NCBI GenBank assembly: GCA_015832175.1
Contig: WJXW01000015.1
Location: 248,001 to 312,000, forward strand
DNA from: Paraphaeosphaeria minitans
Taxonomy: Eukaryota > Ascomycota > Dothideomycetes > Pleosporales > Didymosphaeriaceae
Direction: 5' to 3'
DNA length: 64,000 nucleotides
Made by a program: the position numbers and the translations under genes. Positions 32,974 to 42,737 of the stretch are shown in pieces (position 1 is the first letter of the stretch; each line of letters begins with the position of its first letter). The notes under the pieces are model-generated. The model was given only the letters and a program-made list of their open reading frames with translations. It ran no database searches and was not told the origin of the DNA.

Positions 32974-34950
32974 CTACATGTTAGCATCATGTCCTGCGGT
33001 AGAGGGTGGTGATGTTACCCCCTTCAGGTGTGAAAATCTAGCGACTGCCTTCTCGCCGCCTAGCTCTTCTATTCTACCTTGACGCTGTTGCTCTGTTAAA
33101 AGGTCTATCACCGTCTCCACGTACACTTTTACCGAGGGTTGCAACTCCTCGTTGGTGGTGTCAGGAAACTCAGCTGATTCAGAACAACCTCCATCATCGA
33201 ATCCACGCGGGACCACCGCATAATATGTCCACCTAGCATGAACGTAGGATGATGGACAGTTCGAAAGACGAAGTAGATCGTGCCTGCTTCGAAGTAGATG
33301 GTCTGCCCTGGGCAGAGTACAATATATCTCAGCCTATCTCCTGTGTAGTTAGATGGGTCGGCGCTCCAACTACGTAGCTCTTCTTCGGATGGGCGAGAGA
33401 TCCAGCCAAAGCCAACCCGCCCTTGTTGTACTGTGAGCCACGTGGCCTTTCCGCAACTATCCTGATGCAGTAACGTTTGGGCACCGCCTTGGGCTAGCAG
33501 CACCCAACCTTCAACGTCCTTCCATTGGTACCACTCCGCAATCGATGCAGCACGTCTTTCCCCAGAATCACCGTCCAAGACGGCATCTCGCACTCGACCG
33601 AGCAGCTGGCAGTCCTCACCTGTGAGGAAAGAGGGCAGTATCGAGCGCGGAAGAGGACTGCACATCTCAAGGACGTTGAGAGGGTCTTTGCTGGTATAGC
33701 TCGTTTGGAACTCACGCTGAACATGGCTAAGCTGCATCTTAACACACAACTCTCCCCGTACACTACGCGAGGGCTTCTGCACAGAAACGGATCTAGTAAG
33801 ATTCCCTAGCCGTCGGAAAAGCTGGTCTATAGGTAGGCCTTTGCGTGGATCCCACTTGAACTGCTGCTCCGTGATAATCGGCCCATGGAGGACAGGGTTG
33901 GGACCGAGTCGTTCCTCTGCCTCTTCGCCGGTGAGGAAGTACGCCTCAATTTCGTCATCGCGTCCAGACGTGACTGGTTGTCTGGCTCGGCTTTGCAACC
34001 GACAGAACTAACAATACCTACCACTAGTCTTGCCCTTGCCCTTGCCCTTACCTACGTGAATGTCAAACATCGTCAAGGCCCAATCATCTTGGACGCAAGC
34101 ACGCGGAGATGAATGACTTAATCGGAGTTCATCTTCTAGCCATCTCTCCCAGTCGAGATCCACGATATGAAGTTTCCAGTCCATCATGCTTAGGAAAGCC
34201 ATCTCGTTGGCGTTGATTTCGCAAACTTGGAGGCCAGAGATCTTACTCCACGTTCTAGCAGAATGGTTGCAGTCGTAAAGGTATTTTGAGGCAAGGATGA
34301 GCGCAGCAATAAACATGCGCCGGCCCGCATCGAATTGCTTCTGACGGTGCGATATGTTCGTGCTTTGGCATGTGAGTCCTAAGCAGGACCAGGTAGTACA
34401 ACGCGACGTTGACAGTAGAGTAACTTGCTCGGGATCGATGCAAGGTTTCTTGGATAAAATAGCGAAGAGGAAGTGTTCCAGAGGCAGCAGCAGCTTCACT
34501 AGGTAGAGGCCAAATCAACTCGACGAGGTGAGCCGCTGAGTCTGAATAGACCGGTAATTAGCATCCGCACGAGTAAACATAGTAGGGCTGCTAACCGACT
34601 AGGCGGTCCACCACATTGGCCTTCACTTCGGATTGCTCAGACCAGCGAGGCAAGGAATTCTGGATGCTTAATGACGAATGTTGCGCATCTGCAGGCATAG
34701 TGTCTCCTCGAAATCTTTTTACTCTATTCATGCTAGTGCGATGCTTGAAATGGTGTCCTTTTCGATAGGCGACTTCTAGAGGTGATGATGACTTCCTTGG
34801 AGTTGCCGTCTTGCAGAGATTTCTGTTACACTGCAGCAAACTCGATAGCAAGGGGCTATACTTTCTCCATGCTTGAGCGGACCCAAGACCAGGAGCATTA
34901 CAACTAATCCGTCGGTTAAACGGAGTTAGCCTATGCATTCGCATTCGCAT
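32974..34950 (-). pseudogene. Probable cyclin-JmjC fusion gene with two frameshifts
   Basis: Exon 1 (about 34950-34596) ends KANVVDRLV and joins through a 54-nt intron to exon 2 (from 34541), which has a PHO80/PCL-type cyclin box (VNVALYYLVLLRTH, RRMFIAALILASKYLYD, WSKISGLQVCEINANEMAFL). The frame shifts by one base between EAIRCG and RRMF near 34321-34327. The next frame has no ATG for almost 90 codons but joins in frame to the cyclin exon through a 48-nt GTAGGT..CAG intron (about 34022-33975). It continues EAYFLTGEEAEERLGPNP, SVSVQKPSR, then a fungal JmjC-like domain: LLHQDSCGKATWLTVQQGRV with an HxD pair, and TVHHPTFMLGGHIMRW with the distal His. A second one-base shift near 33170-33176 separates VVLNQ from EFPDTTNEEL. 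The cyclin would recruit a CDK and JmjC folds are 2-oxoglutarate/Fe(II) dioxygenases. Whether this is one gene and whether the shifts are real need checking. Confidence 0.65.
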
Positions 34951-36568
34951 AAAGCACAGTAATGGTACAAAGAGGCTCTGAACACGGTCCAGATCTAAGC
35001 GTGAATATTCGTTCACAACATCTATCCCAAGCAAAGTCGATCTACATTACATATTGCATTAGAGACTAAGATTCATAAAGTGAATGGAAAGTTTCCAGAT
35101 CTGCTATCCACCTCGAGGATCACGTTGCTGCATGTCCGCTTGACATTGAATGGCAGCGTCCTATTGCTACATCACGATCTGGAGACATCACTGCAGGAGT
35201 GCAATAACATATGGTGATCATTGCTCGCTGAGCTTGCGCTCTAGCCTGGTCGCTGGAGATGTGGGTCGCTGGGGTCGCTGGATGTGTCGCCAGAGCTTGC
35301 GAGCGACTGACATCTCTGGCGGTAGCTATCTTTAGGGGTTGACCGCCCCCACCATCGCCAAAGATAGTCACCCCTAACGATGCCAGTCACTCTCTTTAGC
35401 GATCTGTGTCTCTGGCGACGGACGCCTTGTTCATCGCCAGCGAGCGACTTCACCAATGCCCTGCGTATGGGCAAATGTTGCTGCCGATGGCAATCTTTGG
35501 CGATTGACCACCTCACAAAGTCTTCGGCGACCCGATAGCTTCCATGTCGCTAGCGACAGAGCCCCAGATCACCTCCAAACAGTATCTCTATGCCGAGGCA
35601 ATATCGCGAACGACGCGGGCTCTAGCGTATGCGGGTGGGGTCCTGATTTGACAGCACCTTGCCGTGGCGCCTATTTAGATAACGCTTCGTCGTTGAGGTT
35701 GAGCGCTTAGAGATAACTAGCGAGGAGAGCGGATGCGACGCCGATGCCTAAGAAGCCTGCGAGGAGTTAGCTAACTGGTAGGATTCAAGTGAAATGCAGC
35801 AAGTGACGAGCGATCAAAGCCTTGCCTTTAGAGATCGGGATGAATTGGTGCGGAGTAGTGGGCTAGCAGTAGCCTTGGGCATGGCCATTCGCTAAGCCTT
35901 GGCAGCCGCGGATGAGCTGTGGCCGAATCAAGATAGAACTCGCCGAAAGACAGCGCCCGCTGACCGAGGATAGATTTGCGCAGCAGGAAGTGGGGACGGG
36001 AGAAAAGGCCTGCCGTGGGGGAAGAAACATGAATTAGGACGAAGCGGGCATGATCTCGAAAGTGTCGGCTGTTCGCCAGAAAGCGCTAAGCGCCGAGCCC
36101 ATGATTCCGGAGAGCTCACCCCAAGTCGTCATTGGCGCAAGCCAGAGGTTCAGTATTGGACCTCTTTCTCATTCGCCAGAAAACTTCGTCGCTCTCAGGC
36201 TTTCAGATGTTGAAGCCACATGGAGCGCGAAGCGTTGACCCGCCAGGGACCGACAGCAATCACAAGTGCTAAGACATACAAGCTAACATACATATTACAC
36301 TGTGTCAGCACCTCACAGTTCAACAGATCTAGGTCAGCACCGCCATATTCAACAGCAACTTTCGCGTTCTGCTCCCTTGGCTGGACGCTCAGCATCCCTA
36401 CGAGACCTGTTGGGAAGTAGCAGCGCCATAGACTCGCCTGCTGAGGATAGCATCACTCAGCACGGATGAATGGATGTTTATGCACTAAAGACGTTTGCCT
36501 TGACGGAAAGAGAGCGGAGAAGGATGTCTGAATACGTCGGACTCTATGTCCTCTAATAAGGCTGGTAC
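34951..36568. other. Intergenic region with degenerate TGGCGA words
   Basis: No gene is supported. Between about 35250 and 35560 the words tct(c/t)tggcga and its complement tcgccaaaga recur, together with gagcgac and ggtcgctgg variants, suggesting old inverted or tandem repeats. One imperfect inverted pair (atctttaggggt around 35330, acccctaa around 35372) could form a hairpin. Confidence 0.4.
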
Positions 36569-37107
36569 TTAGACCGAGGATCTCTTCTTCCGGGGACGGC
36601 GCGTCGGAGTTGGCATGTAATCACAATCCTCGCTATCATCATTCATAGCCACCGCAATACTCCGATGCTCCTCTTCTGCTGCTTGCAACCGCCGCAAAGC
36701 CCCCCCCCCCCCAATCGGCGCACGAGTCCTTTGACTTCCTCAGTCTGGAGCTGTTCCCTTACCCTCTTCTCTATTCCATACGTTACCCAGGCACGATGGG
36801 CTCTGCGGCCGTCATCCTTCCGATACTCCTCGTTCCACAGCTCGTATTTCCGGATGTCGGACATTTTCTCGTGAAAACAATCCAAGATTTGTGCAAGCGG
36901 CCGATCAGCCCTAGCATGAATCTTACTCCACTGCTTCCACACCTTCTCCCACGCTGCAGTAAGACTCGCTGCGCTTCTTGTCCCATACTCTCTAGATGTC
37001 CGATTGATCAACCTGGGGAAGCGTGAGTGGAGCGATTCCGGGGAGTCATTGGCTTGCTTGGATACCCATGCCGCGACACTGTCAAAGTGGGGCGAATCTG
37101 TCGACAT
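36569..37107 (-). pseudogene. Unknown protein, frame broken at a 13-base homopolymer
   Basis: The ORF starts MSTDSPHFDSVAAWVSKQAN and is clearly protein-like (AAWEKVWKQWSKIHARAD, then EYRKDDGRRAHRAWVTYGIE). It reaches LVRRLGGGG at a run of 13 C on the plus strand (36700-36712). In the annotated frame it then ends in a poor sequence. In another frame it goes on as ALRRLQAAEEEHRSIAVAMN, SEDCDYMPTPTRRPRKKRSS and stops at 36569, which is surely the original C-terminus. So the run has gained or lost bases, by true mutation, slippage or a sequencing error. The family is unknown; the basic end suggests a nuclear or DNA-associated protein. Confidence 0.65.
36700..36712. repeat. 13-bp poly-C tract inside a coding sequence
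   Basis: A run of 13 C (G on the coding strand) within the minus-strand gene, at the point where the protein frame changes. Such runs are prone to slippage. Confidence 0.9.
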
Positions 37108-37204
37108 GTTAGCTCAAACCTTCAAGATGTCAACATTGTTTGGAGAGGATGTAGACTTACGGTAACATACTTGCCTACGATGATTATAGTCAACACGTGC
37201 TGCG

Positions 37205-37320
37205 TAATAGATCACGTAGCCGAAACCACTTATGATGACAAACTGAAATCACTTACAATGAAACCACTTATGGTGATAACTAAAGCCACTCATGATAAGG
37301 TATCCAAGACCTTTTGCAAT
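37205..37320. repeat. Degenerate minisatellite around (g)aaaccacttatgatgataact
   Basis: Units such as gaaaccacttatgatgacaaact, gaaaccacttatggtgataact and aaagccactcatgataaggt follow each other with 20-25 bp spacing and mounting divergence. It lies between two minus-strand genes and encodes nothing convincing. Confidence 0.6.
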
Positions 37321-37680
37321 ATTGAAATTGAAGTCATTCACAACGACGTATCTAAAGCGACTTAGCACTTATAATAGCACGACCGGAACCGCTCACTCTA
37401 AGATTCACGAACAAGCCAATTGAAACACTAACACTGTTATATCTACCTATAATTCTGCGGCTGTTTTAGATATGTCCAAGCAGATGATCCCTCCCTGTCC
37501 CGCGCCACCGCCAACCACCCCGCTACCTGCATGATGTGTCACCTCTCTCGTCTAACGAATTAAAGGGAATGATTAGTTAAATAGCACGCACTTCATCATA
37601 TTACTGATATTCAGCCGCCTCTATCAACATACGGTTAATGTGAGCAAGTACGAAGCTGCGACACAGACATGTACTTCCTG

Positions 37681-38303
37681 CTATCTGGCAGGACCCATGG
37701 GCTCCTCGGTCTTGATCCGCTTACGCTCTCGACGAACGGTAGCGGACGAACAGTCGCGGCTCTCCAACCCGCCGTCTACATGCTCCAGACATCGCTTGAG
37801 ACAGTTAGAAGTCTCTGCGATTTTTCCAAAGTTGTCCTTTGTAGATGACACAGAAGCCTCTAAATTTGACACCCGCGATAACATATACTTGCACTCGCTC
37901 GCCCTGTTGGCACATTTCTCTGCATCGCTTTGAAGTCCGTCCGACGTTATGGACATGGTATTAGTAGTGCAATGAGCTTCACTCAAACTACTGTGTGATA
38001 CTTCGGGAAAGCCTACAGGGGTATGATCCTTAGATTAACGTGAGTTTGGCGCTGAAAGCTGCTGGACTTGCAGCATACCTTTTCTTCAGAATCGGCGACG
38101 GTCGGCGATGCTGGGTTATTTCGTCGCTTGATGTATAGGGATAGATTATCGAAAAACATATCCATAAAGTACAGGATATCTCTTGGGAACAAAGGCGAAA
38201 CATCCTTGCTATCGCTAGCATTCCACAATCTGAATGCGTTGATATAGCATTCGATATCCTGGTCGTTCGTGATCGAGGATGGGAGATCGTCTTCCAGAAG
38301 CAT
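37681..38303 (-). CDS. Unknown protein, two exons
   Basis: Exon 1 (38303-38079) starts MLLEDDLPSSITNDQDIECY and ends SPTVADSEEK. A 50-nt intron (GTATGC..AAG) joins it in phase 0 to exon 2 (38028-37681), which has a heptad-like helix (YMLSRVSNLEASVSSTKDNF, then KIAETSNCLKRCLEHV) and a basic C-terminus (TVRRERKRIKTEEPMGPAR). A probable coiled coil plus NLS-like tail suggests a nuclear protein; no family is recognised. Confidence 0.55.
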
Positions 38304-39776
38304 GATCAGCTGTAAGAGGAGGCAAAGACTAGACTTGAAGAATGAATTCTAGGCAATCGCAGCAGAAGTTTCGGATGCAGCTACGAGAGCGCGGCGGCAC
38401 TGCCTTAAATATTGAGGCTTCTTGCACTCACGTGCAATTCCCCGTCATGCATAGCGGCGAGTACGCCTCGTAGGATCGTTGAGCCCTTTGTTGATGGCCC
38501 CGCGGGACGCTAATTCAAGGGGAGTGTGACATCTCTGCGTGAATAATGGGCTTCACCCCGGAAGGGGAGAAAGGTGCAGAAAGCTCTAGCCGCAATGTGA
38601 TCAACTAGGGCCCCTGTGTTTAGTGTTGCAAGTATGGCTGATAACTTCTTAGCTGCAGAATGGTCAACCACGTCCTTCCACTAGTGGTGTAGAACGCCAA
38701 TGAGCTTCGTCATCCTTTCATGCACTTGAATCTTTACGGCGCTTGGATTGAGGCGTATATATAGAGCAGGGCGACTAGAGCGCTGTGTTCAAGCTGTCAT
38801 ATTGTTGATTCACCTGTACGACTTCTTGAATGGCTGGAATATAGGGTCCAGCCGCTTCCGTCCCTCTCTGACCAGGCTAGGCATTCGCTCACCATGCTCC
38901 TGTTGACCAGGATATAGCATAATGATCAGGGAGGCGATTGGCGATGAATGTAACTAAACTGTTACATCGGCGCTCTTAGTAAAAGTCTGCCCTAGGAAAA
39001 GGTGCGGCTGCCGCACATCAGGCAAGGGTAAAGCAGCATCGGCGGGTTTGCCACCCGTCCATTAACTCGATCATAATGCAGAGTGGTTGGTAGGTCGAGA
39101 GACTACTAGCTCGCTCAACAGTGCATGCCATGGAAAGACTCGTCCATGGCAGTGCTGTGGCTAGGTTGTGGGAGCGGGAGTACCACCCTATCTGTATGGC
39201 TTTCCCAGTTTTGGCTATGTGCCTTCAGGGAAAGAGGTGACGGCTGTTTGCAGTGCGACCTAAAAATTCTGTAGTAGCGTTGTCTCATTCACGCTTCCGC
39301 AGCAGGCGAGGGATCTTAGAGAGGAAATCAATCATTTGCGCCCATATCACATTGAACTGCGCCCCTATCTTCACCTATTAGCAGAGCAATGAAGGCTTAC
39401 CTTCGGAGGCAGTGGACGCATCCAGGATAGGCTCGCACGAGAGAGCATGTAGCTGCTGCACTGGGATGAGTAAAGCAGGTGACTAGGAAAGGATCGAGGT
39501 ACACAGAGAAGCTACTATTGACTTCGGAGCTCACGTGCCGTGAACAACCTGGGCTATTTAGGAATACGAATTGGGCCGTAATACATGATAAGTATGTCTA
39601 CTCTCCGTTCCTCAGCCCCATAAGGTGCGAGAAGCACGGTATATCACCAATCCCTGAATGATTACATAACGCCATCCAACGGCTTTGCTCACATGCGAAA
39701 ATACAAGTTGATGCTCATAGAAAGACCAAGATATAACAAAAATTCCCGTCCAACACTGACAAGGCTCGTGCGGCAT
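38304..39776. other. Intergenic region containing one copy of a dispersed repeat
   Basis: I see no gene. A TATATATA-type box occurs near 38755. The part 38930-39175 is a diverged copy of 42260-42485. Confidence 0.5.
38930..39175. repeat. Dispersed repeat, partner of 42260-42485
   Basis: Shared blocks in the same order include ggcgatgaa.., gcgct..., aaagtctg.cc.aggat/aa, ggcaagg, tatgatcat / tcgatcataatg.cagagtg, ggtaggtcga, ctagctcg / actggctcgtca and a terminal ggttgtggg / ggttgggtgg. Identity is moderate, so the duplication is old. Confidence 0.6.
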
Positions 39777-40679
39777 TCATGGTGCTGTTGGCGGTCTTCT
39801 TCTTAGTTCCAATGATGGTTCACTTCCCAGGGCGAGTCGACTGATCCAGTGTTTAGGATAAGAAAGGACGAAGCAGCACGTACAGAGAACCTGTGCCGAA
39901 TAACATGCCTGTACAAAATTAGCAGACCATGACCAGGCGAGTTGGCTCGCTCACCAACATAATCATCCATCGATGGCGAAAGCTTGCTTTATTGCGCGCT
40001 AGGAGAATAGTCAAGGCCCCGGCGCCGACACAAGCAGTCGTAACGGCGATGACATTCGTGACAATAACCGCCACGAACAAATTCCTCATGCTTCGGTTCA
40101 GGCTACCTCTGGAGCGTTGATGTTCACGGCGTCTGGAGACCCCAAACCAAGCCATAAAAGCTGATCCAGCAGCTATCACGATGAGAAGCACCAACTGGTA
40201 TATCACTGGTGCATTTCCGTGTCTGGTAATTTTTGTAAGAGGACATGAAGGTAGCGATATAAGTTACTTACACCTTAAGATATATCACGCCGTTGAGTAC
40301 AACTGACGGTACCAGCGCTACGTATATAACAAGCGGCCACCAAGTATCTGAGAGGATAGGTTGGAGCAGGCGTGTGGACTAAGTGGTCAGCGCTGCTGAT
40401 GGGAACATCTTAAGGTCTTACGTTTGTGCATGCCATGATTTGTAGAGCCCAGGTGATGCCTGGTTCTACCAAGTCAAGGCGGTGCTGGATGATCGCTGCA
40501 ATCTCGAATGATAGGAAACTGACTTGAACAACGGTCAAAGACACAAGAATGCACTGTCTCCATCTTATGGCGCCCTCGACACGTCTGATAGCCATACAGT
40601 CGCGGTACATGACCGCAGTACTGAGCGTCAAACCAACGATGAAGAGGACGAGGGTAGCAATAAGGAGGCTGTTGGCCAT
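39777..40679 (-). CDS. Multi-pass membrane protein, four exons
   Basis: Exons 40679-40422, 40378-40272, 40222-39955 and 39908-39777 join in frame with introns of 43-49 nt. The first exon starts MANSLLIATLVLFIVGLTLS, a clear transmembrane segment, followed by ILVSLTVVQVSFLSFEIAAI. Exon 2 adds WWPLVIYVALVPSVVLNGVI. Exon 3 adds IYQLVLLIVIAAGSAFMAWF, a basic loop, and LFVAVIVTNVIAVTTACVGA. That gives at least five membrane segments. The last exon reading frame is uncertain: phase 0 gives a Cys-rich end, while an alternative frame would read MLFGTGSLYVLLRPFLS. The protein is probably an integral membrane protein of fungal rhodopsin-like or unnamed type; the family is not recognised. Confidence 0.6.
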
Positions 40680-40859
40680 AATGAAGATGAGTGATATTCC
40701 GCCCCCTAGAGGCGATAAAAGCTCTATATGAAAGACCGGTCTATGCCTGTTAGCGGTTCTCTCGGCTCTGGGTAGACCGCTGGTTGTGTGCAGGGGCTAC
40801 GGAGAGCACTGCCTTGACGGGGGGAAGGAGACTATCGCCGTTTCGGCTCACCTTGCGTG

Positions 40860-42262
40860 ATGAGGTTTGTCTGATGAGAAGATGCCTGCCGTACAGCCGA
40901 CGACGTCGTCACCGCTGCTCGCTAGCCGCCACGGAGAGCCCATGCAACACCTCCGCCGAAGCACCATGGCGCGACTAGTAGGCATGACCCTACAGCTGCA
41001 GATGGAGATGCGTCAATTCCTTAGCGGTACGAAGGGCTACTTGGTTGGCCACTGAGGCGCCCTTAGAAGTGCTCCTGTACTTGAACTGAGATGTCTTGTT
41101 ACTTCGTAAGTTTGAAAATGGAAGCTATGGAAGGAAGATAAAGTTAGGCAGCCTAATGATTATAGATGCCACATCAGGCGGGAAGCAACGACTCTCTGAT
41201 ATGGTATATCGGCTTGCTTAGATGCAAAACTCATCGTCTTTGGGCTTGGCTTGGTGAGAGGCTTCGTTCACCCTGCTCTCGCTCACGGGGAAATGGCATA
41301 GAGTTAGGGTGGTAAGGTGTGGGGAATCTGCCTAGCTTGTCACGCTAACACTTTTAGCTAGGCTTTACCCTAGGAACGCGGCGTCGCTACGTTCAAGTAG
41401 ACGCTAGTAAGGCATTCTTAAGGAATTAGTAGCCCTTTCTGGGCGCTTGGTCATCATGCGAGCTGCCTAATAAGATAGGAACTCTTTAGCTCGTTTAGTA
41501 GTGAACGGTATTAAAACACTAGTTAATAGCAGTGCTAAGGGTGAAGCTAAGGGGGAAAGAATTTAAAGGGCCTCGTTAAGGGCAACACCTTCACTGTAGA
41601 GCTAATTGTATATAAGCAAGGTGCATGCTGAATAAATACACTATGGGTTAGAGGAAGCTTAATGCTTTGGGTATACGCTACACCCCGCCTCTGGTCTAAT
41701 ATACTAGGCGACTAGGAGAGTAAGGAGGGGATAGTAATGTAGAGCAATCCTAGCTTATCGTGCAGGACACGGCTCAGTGACAGAGTCTGAGTCTCTGTCC
41801 CTTGATGACCGGGGTATGACGTGAAAACCAGGGTGCAGAAGTCTTTTATAGAATAATTCGAAACATGCCCGCCGCACAGGCAACAATATCGTCACTCCCG
41901 GCTCCGCAGGGGCCCCGGGGTCCGAGTGACATGAATGACCCTGCAGGTGCAGATAGAGTTGTGACTGGCATCTCGTCAGCGGTGTGAAGTGGTGCGTGGC
42001 TTGTCACTGAGATACCGTCACAAGTGCTCCGGCTCTGCGACTGAGGCATTTTGATACTTCATAGGGTTGAAGATGGAGCCCGCCGGAAGGGGGCGGCCTA
42101 GCCTGATGAACACAGCCGCGACCTCAGACAGAATGTAATTACACTCCAGTGTGGTTTTACGGCTGGCTTAGCTCCAAGCTTATTATTTAGGACATGGCTC
42201 GGGGAGAGGTTTCGCCTACCCTGCTTCTGCTGGCCGGGGTACCGCATGAAAAACAGGGTGGC
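40860..42262. repeat. Tandemly repeated non-coding module
   Basis: Two long diverged copies (40860-41310 and 41846-42262) share blocks such as cgtc..caccgctg / cgtcactcccggctc, ggcatgaccctacag.tgcagat / gaatgaccctgcaggtgcagat, and aagtgctcc.g.actg. They also share atacttcatagggttgaa-like text and the end cttggctcgg.gagaggcttcg.ctaccctgct. A third partial copy of the end module lies at about 41768-41845. About 450 bp of CTAG-rich, decayed DNA sits between the two long copies. Short ORFs inside are not conserved between copies, so coding is unlikely. Confidence 0.6.
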
Positions 42263-42297
42263 GATGAGCAGCACTTACGAATAATCGGTCGCGTTGG

Positions 42298-42485
42298 CGC
42301 TGTCGGCGAAAGTCTGTCCCAGGATTAGGCACTTCTGTCACATTGCAGACGACGGCAAGGCAGTATCAGAGTGTCTGCACCCCTTTTGCGGACTATATGA
42401 TCATGCGGAGTGTCTGGTAGGCCGAGGGGATCACTGGCTCGTCATGCTGAGGTAACACTTGTCGGTGGCAGTACTGTAGGTTGGG
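42298..42485. repeat. Dispersed repeat, partner of 38930-39175
   Basis: The matching copy of the repeat described at 38930-39175. It ends just before a TATATAAG box and the start of the decayed regulator-like gene. Confidence 0.6.
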
Positions 42486-42499
42486 TGGTGGAAGGAAGG

Positions 42500-42507
42500 T
42501 ATATAAG
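42500..42507 (+). promoter_or_regulatory. TATA-like box upstream of the 42738 gene
   Basis: TATATAAG about 230 bp upstream of the ATG at 42738 in otherwise GC-balanced DNA, with a CT-rich stretch between. Position and sequence fit a core promoter; not proven. Confidence 0.4.
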
Positions 42508-42737
42508 ACCGCATGTGTCTGCCGAGTTGTTAGCCATCTGTCACTCCGAAGCTTCACTTCCACTGAACCTTTGACCAAGACTTTTTGCACGATTAAGCTC
42601 ACTCGTTTGCCTGCCTTGTCCTTCGCCTCCATAAACCCCTTATCTGTAGATTGCGTACTCCTGTTCGTACAGCGTCGGTCTGTCTGTTCCAGCCTTCTCG
42701 TATGCCAGTGCTGACGAGTCAGTCACACTTGTGGACC

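Noticed and set aside
40784..41055. Short plus-strand ORFs
   Set aside because: They lie in the repeated module and are not conserved in its other copy.
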